A program made the translations under genes and the position numbers. The notes under the pieces were generated by a model, which was not told the DNA's origin, did no database searches, and worked only from the letters and a program-made list of their open reading frames with translations. A stretch of DNA of 13,925 nt from Dysgonamonadaceae bacterium (GTDB lineage Bacteria > Bacteroidota > Bacteroidia > Bacteroidales > Azobacteroidaceae), in NCBI GenBank assembly GCA_031258895.1, contig JAIRMF010000124.1:1-13925 (forward strand). Direction: 5' to 3'. Position 1 is the first letter of the stretch, and every line of letters begins with the position of its first letter. Of the stretch, positions 1 to 7,472 are shown piece after piece.

Positions 1-1
1 C

Positions 2-558
2 TGTTATTCGGTAAAAGACGTAGACTGGAAAAATTTAAAGTACGGTGATATTCCTGATAATTGGGAAAATAACACCGATTGGGATGATGCCGTCTGTGAT
101 TTCACTGCGGATGGTTACCGTCTTCCAACTGAGGCCGAGTGGGAATAGCCGCTCGCGGTGGCATGAAGAGCCAGTCAAACACGAATCAAAATCCTTATGA
201 TTATTACTATTCGGGCGGTAATGATCCTTGCGAGGTTAGCTGGTATGCTCGCAATAATTACTACGACTCCTACGTAGCTGCCTGCGCCGACCCTTATCCC
301 GGTATTTACGGTACTAAGCCTGTAAAAAAGAAAAAACCTAATGAGCTTGACCTTTACGATATGAGTGGGAATGTTGCAGAATGGTGCTGGGATGTATCAA
401 GTACTGAGTATTATGATAAGGTTCGCGCCTTGCGCGGCGGCTACTTTAAAAGTATAGAGTCCATCCTCTCCAACTCTTCCTTACGTGTTTCGCATAGCGT
501 GGCCCCCTCCCCGTACGACCGCGGCGACGATATAGGTTTCCGTGTTGTATGCAAGTAA
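2..558 (+). pseudogene. SUMF1/formylglycine-generating-enzyme-like protein, 5'-truncated by window and frameshifted
   Basis: This is the C-terminal part of an FGE-sulfatase (SUMF1) fold protein. Reading from base 2, the frame encodes the family hallmark RLPTEAEWE and then hits TAG at 146-148. The next frame resumes exactly where the family continues (AARGG from base 148), so a single base is missing in what should be the Tyr codon of EWEYAARGG. Downstream come PNELDLYDMSGNVAEWCWD, LRGGY and the terminal GFRVV, all typical of the family, ending in TAA at 556-558. The C-terminal segment where sulfatase-activating enzymes carry their catalytic Cys reads SSLRVSHSVAP and has none. The protein is therefore probably not a sulfatase activator but one of the many Bacteroidetes SUMF1-domain proteins of other or unknown role. 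The upstream part lies outside the window. A sequencing or assembly error could also explain the shift. The fold assignment is firm; pseudogene status is less certain. Confidence 0.75.
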
Positions 559-608
559 ATCTCCATACACAATATTAACCGTACAAGCAGATTCCAAATA
601 CACCAACA

Positions 609-652
609 AAAACAAAACGTTTATTTCCACAATAAACGTTTTGTTTTATTTT
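609..652 (+). terminator. Strong inverted repeat with T-rich tail; likely rho-independent terminator of the SUMF1-like gene
   Basis: A perfect 17-bp inverted repeat (609-625 with 631-647) encloses a 5-base loop (TCCAC). It is followed by, and partly overlaps, a T-rich run (TTTTATTTT, 644-652). It lies 50 bases after the SUMF1-like stop and just before the nrdD -7 box. The stem is AT-rich but long. Because its 3' arm sits where the nrdD -33 element should be, it could also act as an operator. Confidence 0.7.
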
Positions 653-653
653 G

Positions 654-661
654 TACCTTTG
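654..661 (+). promoter_or_regulatory. nrdD promoter, -7 box TACCTTTG
   Basis: A perfect match to the Bacteroidetes -7 consensus TAnnTTTG lies 20 bases before the nrdD ATG, giving a short leader of about 15 bases. No TTTG-like -33 element is visible at the expected 19-21 base spacing; the 3' arm of the preceding inverted repeat occupies that position. Confidence 0.7.
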
Positions 662-681
662 TCGGAAATTTGTTAGACGAT

Positions 682-2802
682 ATGGAAATATTTATTGTGA
701 AAAGAGACGGCAAACAAGAAACATTCTCCGTCGAAAAAATAAGAAACGCAATCGCTAAAGCATTCCTGTCAGTGGGAAGCTTCGCAACTCAAGACGTGGT
801 GACAAATATCCTCAGCAGAATCAGCGTCACAAACGGCAGCACTGTGGAAGACATACAAAACCAGGTGGAAATAGCACTCATGTCGGAACGATACTACGCA
901 GTCGCCAAATCCTATATGCTATACCGACAAAAACACCTCGAAGACAGAGAAGTACACGAAAAACTTAAATTCCTTATCGACTACTGTAACGCCTCCAACG
1001 CAGCAACCGGCAGTAAATTCGACGCAAACGCCAACGTGGAAAACAAAAATATGGCAACCCTCATCGGTGAACTCCCCAAATCAAACTTCATCAGACTTAA
1101 TAGACGTATGATGACCGACAGACTGAAAGAAATGTACGGAAAAGAAATCGCCGATAAATACATATACCTGCTCAATAATCACTACATCTACAAAAACGAC
1201 GAAACAAGCCTCGCTAACTACTGCGCAAGCATCACAATGTATCCCTGGCTAATCAGCGGTACAACCTCCGTCGGCGGTAACTCCAAAGCCCCGACAAACC
1301 TGAAATCATTCTGCGGAGGGTTTGTAAATATGGTCTTCATCGTGTCAAGCATGTTGAGCGGCGCCTGCGCTACCCCGGAATTCCTTATGTACATGAACTG
1401 GTTCATAGAACAAGAATACGGACAAAACTACTTCCTCAACATAAATAAAATCGTAGACCTGTCAAAAAAACAACGAACACTCGACAAAGTTATTACCGAC
1501 TACTTCGAACAAATAGTATACTCCATAAATCAACCTACCGGGGCCAGAAACTTTCAGGCAGTATTCTGGAATATCTCCTACTACGACCGGTACTACTTCG
1601 AAAGCCTGTTCGGTGAATTCGTATTCCCCGACGGCAGCCGACCAAACTGGAATTCCCTAAGTTGGCTGCAAAAACGCTTTATGAAATGGTTCAACAAGGA
1701 ACGTACCCGCGCCGTCCTAACATTCCCCGTCGAAACAATGGCGCTCCTGACAGAAAACGGCGACGCAAAAGACAAAGAATACGGTGACTTTACCGCCGAA
1801 ATGTATGCCGAAGGACACTCGTTCTTCACATACATAAGCGACAACGCCGACTCGCTGAGCAGCTGCTGCCGCCTGAGAAACGAAATCCATGACAACGGAT
1901 TCAGCTATACTCTCGGCGCCGGAGGAGTCTCCACAGGCTCCAAAAGCGTACTCACAATAAACCTTAACCGCTGTATCCAACATGCAGCCCAACAAGGACT
2001 GCATTACATGTTCTTCCTCGAAGAAATAGTCGCCTTAGTACACAAAGTCCAGCTCGCATACAACGAAAACCTGAAATATATGTACGAAAAAGGTATGTTG
2101 CCACTGTTTACCGCAGGATATATCAACATGGGACGGCAATACCTTACAATCGGAGTGAACGGACTTGTAGAAGCAGCCGAATTTCTGGGTATCGAAATTA
2201 TGGACAATGCCAAATACTCCGAATTCGTAAGTCAAATACTCGGACTGATAGAAACATACAACAAACGCCACCGGACAAAAGATATCATGTTCAACTGCGA
2301 AATGATACCGGCCGAAAACGTCGGCGTGAAACATGCCCGGTGGGACAAACGGGACGGATACAAAGTAAACAGAGACTGCTACAACAGCTATTTTTACATA
2401 GTAGAGGATGACTCACTCAATATCGTAGACAAATTCCGTCTGCATGGCCGCAAATACATCGAACACCTGACAGGAGGCTCCGCCCTGCACCTCAACCTCG
2501 CCGAACACCTGACACGCGAACAGTACCGACAACTCCTCAGAGTGGCAACTCAGGAAGGCTGTAACTATTTTACATTCAATATACCAAACACCGTCTGCAA
2601 TGACTGTGGGCATATCGACAAACATAACCTGAAAACATGCCCCAAATGCCAAAGCGAAAACTTGGACTACCTGACACGCATCATAGGATACATGAAACGG
2701 ATCAGTAACTTCTCGCAACCAAGACAGGTAGAGGCCGGAAGAAGGTATTATGCCTCAATGTCCGAAAAACTCCCCATCCCAGATGAGGTCCCCAATTCCT
2801 GA
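682..2802 (+). CDS. nrdD: Anaerobic (class III) ribonucleoside-triphosphate reductase, large subunit NrdD
   Basis: This cytoplasmic glycyl-radical enzyme reduces ribonucleoside triphosphates to deoxyribonucleotides in the absence of oxygen. The protein is 706 residues. Residues 1-95 form an ATP-cone regulatory domain (VKRDGKQETFSVEKI near the start), the site of dATP/ATP activity control in this family. The body carries the reductase barrel, including the CATPEFLMYMNWF stretch. Near the C-terminus four cysteines (about 639, 642, 653 and 656, two CxxC pairs) form the structural zinc site. The radical-bearing glycine follows in RIIGYMKR (about Gly669). I chose ATG at 682 because an in-frame TTG at 670 lies almost at the expected transcription start and the family begins near MxxxVKRDG. 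The activase gene nrdG begins three bases after the stop, so the two form an operon. The coding strand is strongly A- and C-rich, unlike the nspC-hisI genes further right. Confidence 0.97.
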   Translation: MEIFIVKRDGKQETFSVEKIRNAIAKAFLSVGSFATQDVVTNILSRISVTNGSTVEDIQNQVEIALMSERYYAVAKSYMLYRQKHLEDREVHEKLKFLIDYCNASNAATGSKFDANANVENKNMATLIGELPKSNFIRLNRRMMTDRLKEMYGKEIADKYIYLLNNHYIYKNDETSLANYCASITMYPWLISGTTSVGGNSKAPTNLKSFCGGFVNMVFIVSSMLSGACATPEFLMYMNWFIEQEYGQNYFLNINKIVDLSKKQRTLDKVITDYFEQIVYSINQPTGARNFQAVFWNISYYDRYYFESLFGEFVFPDGSRPNWNSLSWLQKRFMKWFNKERTRAVLTFPVETMALLTENGDAKDKEYGDFTAEMYAEGHSFFTYISDNADSLSSCCRLRNEIHDNGFSYTLGAGGVSTGSKSVLTINLNRCIQHAAQQGLHYMFFLEEIVALVHKVQLAYNENLKYMYEKGMLPLFTAGYINMGRQYLTIGVNGLVEAAEFLGIEIMDNAKYSEFVSQILGLIETYNKRHRTKDIMFNCEMIPAENVGVKHARWDKRDGYKVNRDCYNSYFYIVEDDSLNIVDKFRLHGRKYIEHLTGGSALHLNLAEHLTREQYRQLLRVATQEGCNYFTFNIPNTVCNDCGHIDKHNLKTCPKCQSENLDYLTRIIGYMKRISNFSQPRQVEAGRRYYASMSEKLPIPDEVPNS

Positions 2803-2805
2803 TTG

Positions 2806-3273
2806 ATGAACTATGCAGGCTTTGACATAGTATTTCAAGAAATCCCCGGAGAGGTAACTCTCGCCATCAATATTACAGGCTGTCCGAACAACTGCCCGGG
2901 ATGTCACAGCCCGCACCTTCAAAAAAATACGGGCGAGCCGCTCGATGAAAACGTCCTTCGTGCGCTGATTGAAAAGTATGGCGACGCCGTCACGTGCGTT
3001 TGTTTTATGGGTGGTGACGCCGAACCGTTCAAAGTGTGTATGTTTGCCGGTTTCATCAAAAGCCTGCGCGAGAATCTTAAAACAGGATGGTATTCGGGTA
3101 AAACACATCTGCCCGACGGAATCATCATCGCTAATTTCGACTATATCAAACTCGGGCCATACGAAAAACATCTCGGCGGACTGGATAAACCGACCACCAA
3201 TCAGCGTTTGTATCGTATTGAAAACGGAGAGATGACGAATTGTACGGAAAAGTTTCGATATCTTTACCGGTAG
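2806..3273 (+). CDS. nrdG: Anaerobic ribonucleoside-triphosphate reductase activating protein NrdG
   Basis: This radical-SAM activase abstracts hydrogen from the NrdD glycine to create the glycyl radical, using a 4Fe-4S cluster and S-adenosylmethionine. The protein is 155 residues, normal for the family. The CX3CX2C cluster motif is GCPNNCPGCH (Cys26, Cys30, Cys33). FMGGDAEP near residue 66 corresponds to the SAM-contacting GGE-type motif, and GWYSGK is a familiar NrdG signature. ATG at 2806 is preferred over TTG at 2803. Only three bases separate it from the nrdD stop, so it depends on the nrdD promoter and is probably translationally coupled. Base composition is more balanced than in nrdD. 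I see no convincing terminator in the 78 bases between this gene and convergent mutS. Confidence 0.96.
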   Translation: MNYAGFDIVFQEIPGEVTLAINITGCPNNCPGCHSPHLQKNTGEPLDENVLRALIEKYGDAVTCVCFMGGDAEPFKVCMFAGFIKSLRENLKTGWYSGKTHLPDGIIIANFDYIKLGPYEKHLGGLDKPTTNQRLYRIENGEMTNCTEKFRYLYR

Positions 3274-3351
3274 TGACGCCACAGTTTACGGAACGAACCC
3301 TCTCTCTGCCGTACGTAAGCCGTCATGCTCGGCCTGAAAGAGATACCGGAA

Positions 3352-5964
3352 CTAATCGTTAAGCATTTTCTTGATGTCGTTAAGCTTATTGAGCGCGTCT
3401 ACGGGCGTCAGGTTGTCTATGTCCGTTCGTCCGATCACATCCCTTATTTTTTGCATGGCCGGATCATCTATCTCGAACAGATTGAGTTGGTATTGTTTAC
3501 GCTCTCTTTGATGTTTCCGGACAGAACGCGCGATTCCCGAATTTTTGCTGCCCGCCTCTAATTTCAGGAGTATTTCGCTGCCACGTTTGACGATGCTTTT
3601 AGGCATTCCTGCCATCTTTGCCACGTGAATCCCGAAACTGTGTTCGCTCCCGCCTCTTACGAGCTTGCGCAGGAATATTACTTTGTTGTTGTGTTCGGTG
3701 ACCGATACGTTATAGTTTTTGATACGCGGAAAGAAATGTTCCATCTCGTTGAGTTCGTGGTAATGTGTGGCAAACAGCGTTTTGGCACGGCCTTTTGGGT
3801 ATTCGTGTATGTACTCTATGATTGCCCACGCGATGGAGATGCCGTCGTAAGTTGAGGTCCCGCGTCCGAGTTCGTCAAATAATACCAGACTTCTTTCGGA
3901 TAGATTATTGAGGATGTCGGCAGCCTCGTTCATCTCTACCATGAATGTCGATTCTCCGAGCGATATGTTGTCGCTTGCCCCGACACGGGTGAATATTTTG
4001 TCGACAGGGCCGATGAGAGCCGATTCGGCAGGCACAAACGATCCGATTTGGGACATTAGGGTGATGAGAGCCGTCTGTCGGAGGAGAGCGGATTTTCCGG
4101 CCATGTTGGGACCTGTGATGATGATTATCTGTTGGGAGTTATCGTCAAGGGATACGTCGTTCGGTATGTAATGTTCGTCGGACGGCAATTGGGTTTCGAT
4201 GACCGGATGCCGGCCCGACTTAATGTCAATCACGTTTTCGGTTGTCAGTTTGGGGCGTACGTACCGGTTTTTGAGCGCTATTTTGGAGAATGAAAGCAGG
4301 CAGTCGAGACGTGCTGTAAGGATGGCGTTTGTTTTGACGGGAGCGATGTATTGTATGAGATCCTGTATGACGTCGGAGAACAGTTTTGATTCGAGTTCCA
4401 AGATTTTCTCTTCCGCTCCGAGTATTTTATCTTCGTAAATTTTGAGTTCTTCCGTAATGTAACGTTCGGCCTGTGTAATGGTTTGTTTTCTGACCCAGCT
4501 TTGCGGGACGTTTTGTTTGTGTGTATTACGTACTTCGATATAGTATCCGAAAACGTTGTTGAATCCGACTTTAAGGGAGGGGATTCCCGTCCGTTCTATT
4601 TCCCGTTTTTGCAGTTTTAAGAGGTAATCTTTGCCCGTGAAAGCTATTTTTCGCAATTCGTCGAGTTCTTCACTGACTCCCGACGCTATCACATGACCTT
4701 TGTTAATCATGATTGGGGGGTCCGGGGCAATTTCACGATTTATCTTTTCGCATATAACGTTACACAAGTCCAGCATATTACCTATTTTATGAAGGTATTG
4801 ATTGTTTGATTCGAGACATGCGGTTTTTATCGGTTCTATTGCATTAAGTGCTGTTTTAAGTTGAACTATTTCCCTTGGATTAACACGTCCGACGGCTACT
4901 TTGGCTATTATCCTTTCGAGGTCTCCGACAAGTCTAAACTGTTTTTCGAACAGGCCGCGCATTTCCGGATCATTGCAGAGCGTTTCGACGGCAGACAACC
5001 GTTCTTCTATACTTTTTATTTCTTTGAGCGGGAACAGTATCCATCGTTTCATCAATCGGCTACCCATCGAGGTGACAGTAAGGTCGATGACGTCGATAAG
5101 GGATTTTCCGCTCTCGTTCATAGGTTCGACAAGTTCGAGGGATCTGACTGTAAACTTGTCAAGTCTGACGAATCTGTCTTCTTCTATCCGTCTGATGGCG
5201 GTTATGTGGTTTGTTTTCGTATGTTCCGTGACGTCGAGGTAGTTAAGGATTGCGCCTGATGCGATTATGCCGTTTATCAGGTGGTTTATTCCGAATCCTT
5301 TAAGGTTTGAGGTTTCGAACTGTTTGAGCAGTCGTTCCGTCGCGTAGTCTTCTGTGAACACCCAGTCATCTCGTTCGAATATCGGGATGTTATTTCCGAA
5401 CGTTTCACGGAACTGTTCTTTTCGTCCGCGTTCTATGAGTATTTCTTTTGGGGAAAATTTATCTATCAGTTTGTCTACGTAATCGACGGATCCTTCGGAT
5501 GTAAGGAATTCTCCGGTAGAATAGTCGAAAAATGCGATTCCTGTTGCATTTTTATTGAAGTGTATAGCTGCAAGGAAGTTATTTTCTTTATTGTTGAGGA
5601 CGTTATCGTTAACGAGGATACCGGGTGTAACGAGTTCTGTGATACCTCTTTTGACGAGTTTTTTTGTAAGTTTTGGGTCTTCGAGCTGTTCGCATATTGC
5701 GACGCGTCTGCCGGCGCGTACGAGTTTTGGCAGATAGGAATCTATGGAGTGGTGTGGGAATCCTGCGAGTTCGACTGTTTGGTTTGCCGGTCCGTTGTTA
5801 CGTTTTGTGAGAGTTATTCCGAGTATTTCGGATGCGTCTATTGCGTCTTTGGCGAATGTTTCGTAGAAGTCGCCCACTCTGAAAAGCAGTATAGCATCCG
5901 GATACTTTGATTTAAAACTTGCGTATTGCCTCATCAGTGGCGTATCGGGAGATTTATTTTGCAT
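3352..5964 (-). CDS. mutS: DNA mismatch repair protein MutS
   Basis: MutS recognises base mismatches and small loops in DNA and, with ATP, recruits MutL. The protein is 870 residues, full length for MutS1. The N-terminal mismatch-binding domain has the Phe-X-Glu motif in GDFYETF (Phe33, Glu35). The C-terminal ATPase has the Walker A motif GPNMAGKS (residues 618-625), the Walker B/signature region LVLFDELGRGTSTYDG, and the THYHEL segment. The start at 5964 gives MQNKSPDTPLMRQY, the usual start for the family. It lies 22 bases from a TACCTTTG -7 box on the same strand, giving a short leader. The gene stands alone: it converges on nrdG and diverges from the DUF4105 gene. I see no mutL in the window. 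Confidence 0.98.
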   Translation of the reverse strand: MQNKSPDTPLMRQYASFKSKYPDAILLFRVGDFYETFAKDAIDASEILGITLTKRNNGPANQTVELAGFPHHSIDSYLPKLVRAGRRVAICEQLEDPKLTKKLVKRGITELVTPGILVNDNVLNNKENNFLAAIHFNKNATGIAFFDYSTGEFLTSEGSVDYVDKLIDKFSPKEILIERGRKEQFRETFGNNIPIFERDDWVFTEDYATERLLKQFETSNLKGFGINHLINGIIASGAILNYLDVTEHTKTNHITAIRRIEEDRFVRLDKFTVRSLELVEPMNESGKSLIDVIDLTVTSMGSRLMKRWILFPLKEIKSIEERLSAVETLCNDPEMRGLFEKQFRLVGDLERIIAKVAVGRVNPREIVQLKTALNAIEPIKTACLESNNQYLHKIGNMLDLCNVICEKINREIAPDPPIMINKGHVIASGVSEELDELRKIAFTGKDYLLKLQKREIERTGIPSLKVGFNNVFGYYIEVRNTHKQNVPQSWVRKQTITQAERYITEELKIYEDKILGAEEKILELESKLFSDVIQDLIQYIAPVKTNAILTARLDCLLSFSKIALKNRYVRPKLTTENVIDIKSGRHPVIETQLPSDEHYIPNDVSLDDNSQQIIIITGPNMAGKSALLRQTALITLMSQIGSFVPAESALIGPVDKIFTRVGASDNISLGESTFMVEMNEAADILNNLSERSLVLFDELGRGTSTYDGISIAWAIIEYIHEYPKGRAKTLFATHYHELNEMEHFFPRIKNYNVSVTEHNNKVIFLRKLVRGGSEHSFGIHVAKMAGMPKSIVKRGSEILLKLEAGSKNSGIARSVRKHQRERKQYQLNLFEIDDPAMQKIRDVIGRTDIDNLTPVDALNKLNDIKKMLND

Positions 5965-5986
5965 GTTACATGGAACGATTAGTACG

Positions 5987-6016
5987 CAAAGGTACGTAAT
6001 TTTTACCGGATCTAAA
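5987..6016 (-). promoter_or_regulatory. mutS promoter, -7 box TACCTTTG with weak -33 TTTA
   Basis: Read on the minus strand, 5994-5987 is TACCTTTG, a perfect Bacteroidetes -7 box. A TTTA at 6016-6013 lies 18 bases upstream and could serve as a degenerate -33 element. The spacing to the mutS ATG implies a leader of roughly 17 bases. Confidence 0.65.
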
Positions 6017-6059
6017 TCGAAACCTCAATATTCCGGATGCAAATTATGATATAATACTT

Positions 6060-6164
6060 TCAAATCTGGATCTCAGTCGCTCAAATCTGGATCTCAGTCA
6101 TTCAAATCTGGATCTCAGTCATTCAAATACAGATTTCAATCGCTCAAATAAGGATTTCAATCGC
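6060..6164. repeat. Five tandem copies of a 21-bp unit between divergent mutS and DUF4105 promoters
   Basis: Five consecutive 21-base units start at 6060, 6081, 6102, 6123 and 6144, each beginning TCAAAT and ending CGC or CAT. Units 1-3 are nearly identical (core CTGGATCTCAGTC). Units 4 and 5 share a diverged version (GATTTCAATCGC). There are no spacers, so this is not a CRISPR array. The array sits 66 bases upstream of the mutS -7 box and 51 bases upstream of the DUF4105 -7 box. A period of 21 bp equals two DNA helical turns. One frame (6000-6185) stays open across the units (SNLDLSR-type heptads) but has no start codon. Confidence 0.9.
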
Positions 6165-6193
6165 TCTGGTAATAACCCCACATAAGAACGTTA

Positions 6194-6223
6194 TTTATTA
6201 TCAATTAAATTTTACTACCTTTG
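6194..6223 (+). promoter_or_regulatory. DUF4105 gene promoter, -7 box TACCTTTG with weak -33 TTTA
   Basis: TACCTTTG at 6216-6223 matches the Bacteroidetes -7 consensus. TTTA at 6194-6197 lies 18 bases upstream, as in the mutS promoter. The gene's ATG starts only five bases after the box, so the transcript is predicted to be leaderless or nearly so. Confidence 0.65.
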
Positions 6224-6227
6224 CCAA

Positions 6228-7472
6228 ATGAAACGTTTTCTGCTTCTAATACTTATCATCATCACATCTTCCGGAGTCTACCCCAATGACCCGAAAACCA
6301 TACAGATAAGCCTGCTTACCGTGCCCCCGCGAGACGCCGAAATCTACACCGTCTACGGACACAGCGCCCTGAGACTGCAATACAACAAAACAGACGCAGT
6401 ACTAAACTGGGGTACGTTCGACGTAGATCGCAAGAATTTCATTATCAATTTTATACAGGGAAAAACCGATTACTTCCTGAGCGCACAACCTTACACCACG
6501 TTCCAACAAAATTACCTCGACAACAATACCCAAATCATAGAACAACAACTCAATATCCCCGATAGCCTTAAAATACCGCTGTTAAGAGAGTTAAAAACCA
6601 ACCTCCTGCCCGAAAACGCCGAATACCGATACAACTACTTCTTCGATAACTGTACAACAAGACCGCGAAACATCATAGAACGATACTGCGGAGGAACGCT
6701 CTCATACCCGCCACAAAATGAACGTATTACATTGCGTGACCTCGTCCACAAATGTACATCGCCCTATCCGTGGATGCGGTTCGGAATAGACCTCCTGATA
6801 GGTAGCGGTGCAGACTCGCTTATATCACGACGCACAGAACTCTTCCTGCCCGAAAACCTGTGCCTGGCTCTTGCCCAATCAACAGTCCTAACGCCGGACG
6901 GAAGACAACTGCCAATCATCCTTTCTACCGAAAAAATAATGCACCGTCAGGAAGCACAAAAACACGAAAAATATTCGAAAAAGAAACATCAACCATCACT
7001 CACCGAACCTTTACACGTCTCGATTTTAGCATTATTCGTATTCCTCATAACAGCAACATGGGCGATAGCAAAAAGACGTACCGTAAGACTGCCGTTCGCA
7101 ATACTTTTCCTCGTAATGGGCGTCGCAGGCTGCATACCGGCCTTCCTGATGCTGTTTTCCTCGCACCCCTGTGTGTCTTCAAACTGGAACATACTGTGGC
7201 TTAATCCCCTGCATCTGATATGTTTTGCAGGTTTCGCGACAACAAAAAAATGCCGGTTGATTGACCTCTGTTTCGTGTTGAATTTTGTTGCGCTTTCAGT
7301 GTTCATAGTAGCCCGGCAATGGATACCGCAAACCACCGATCCGGCTTGCCTGCCGCTCGCAATATGCCTCTGGCTGGGAATCTTAACAAAGATATGCGTC
7401 GGACGGCCAAGAAAACCGCTACCCTACCCGTACATACGGAAAATTTGGAGAAACACCGAAAACGCTGTCTAA
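6228..7472 (+). CDS. DUF4105 (Lnb N-terminal periplasmic domain) protein with C-terminal membrane segments
   Basis: The 414-residue protein begins with a signal peptide or N-terminal anchor (MKRFLLLILIIITSS). A DUF4105-type domain follows, to about residue 230. YGHSALRL (His45), LNWGTFD (Asp65) and FFDNCTTRPRNII (Cys142) are its most recognisable conserved segments. From about residue 264 to 395 the sequence is strongly hydrophobic with roughly five membrane-spanning stretches, then a basic tail. I expect the first domain to face the periplasm and the protein to sit in the inner membrane. The biochemical function of this family is not known to me. The His-before-Cys order resembles permuted NlpC/P60-type thiol enzymes, which is inference only. 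The ATG at 6228 directly follows the -7 box and gives a clean signal sequence. The stop codon overlaps that of the convergent aspartokinase gene, so no private terminator can exist between them. Confidence 0.85.
   Translation: MKRFLLLILIIITSSGVYPNDPKTIQISLLTVPPRDAEIYTVYGHSALRLQYNKTDAVLNWGTFDVDRKNFIINFIQGKTDYFLSAQPYTTFQQNYLDNNTQIIEQQLNIPDSLKIPLLRELKTNLLPENAEYRYNYFFDNCTTRPRNIIERYCGGTLSYPPQNERITLRDLVHKCTSPYPWMRFGIDLLIGSGADSLISRRTELFLPENLCLALAQSTVLTPDGRQLPIILSTEKIMHRQEAQKHEKYSKKKHQPSLTEPLHVSILALFVFLITATWAIAKRRTVRLPFAILFLVMGVAGCIPAFLMLFSSHPCVSSNWNILWLNPLHLICFAGFATTKKCRLIDLCFVLNFVALSVFIVARQWIPQTTDPACLPLAICLWLGILTKICVGRPRKPLPYPYIRKIWRNTENAV

Noticed and set aside
670..681. TTG at 670 as the nrdD start
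   Set aside because: It lies almost on the predicted transcription start, and ATG at 682 fits the family N-terminus.
1593..2334. Several overlapping minus-strand open frames inside nrdD
   Set aside because: nrdD is intact with clear domains; these frames show no motifs and arise from its skewed composition.
3274..3351. Search for a bidirectional terminator between convergent nrdG and mutS
   Set aside because: Only a four-pair stem (GCCG/CGGC near 3320) without a T-run was found.
6060..6164. Possible CRISPR array
   Set aside because: The units are contiguous with no unique spacers, 21 bases is too short, and no cas genes are nearby.
6000..6185. Open frame running through the 21-bp repeats, encoding SNLDLSR-type heptads
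   Set aside because: It has no ATG, GTG or TTG before the repeats. The changes between units are mostly non-synonymous, and a 21-bp period keeps any stop-free frame open automatically.
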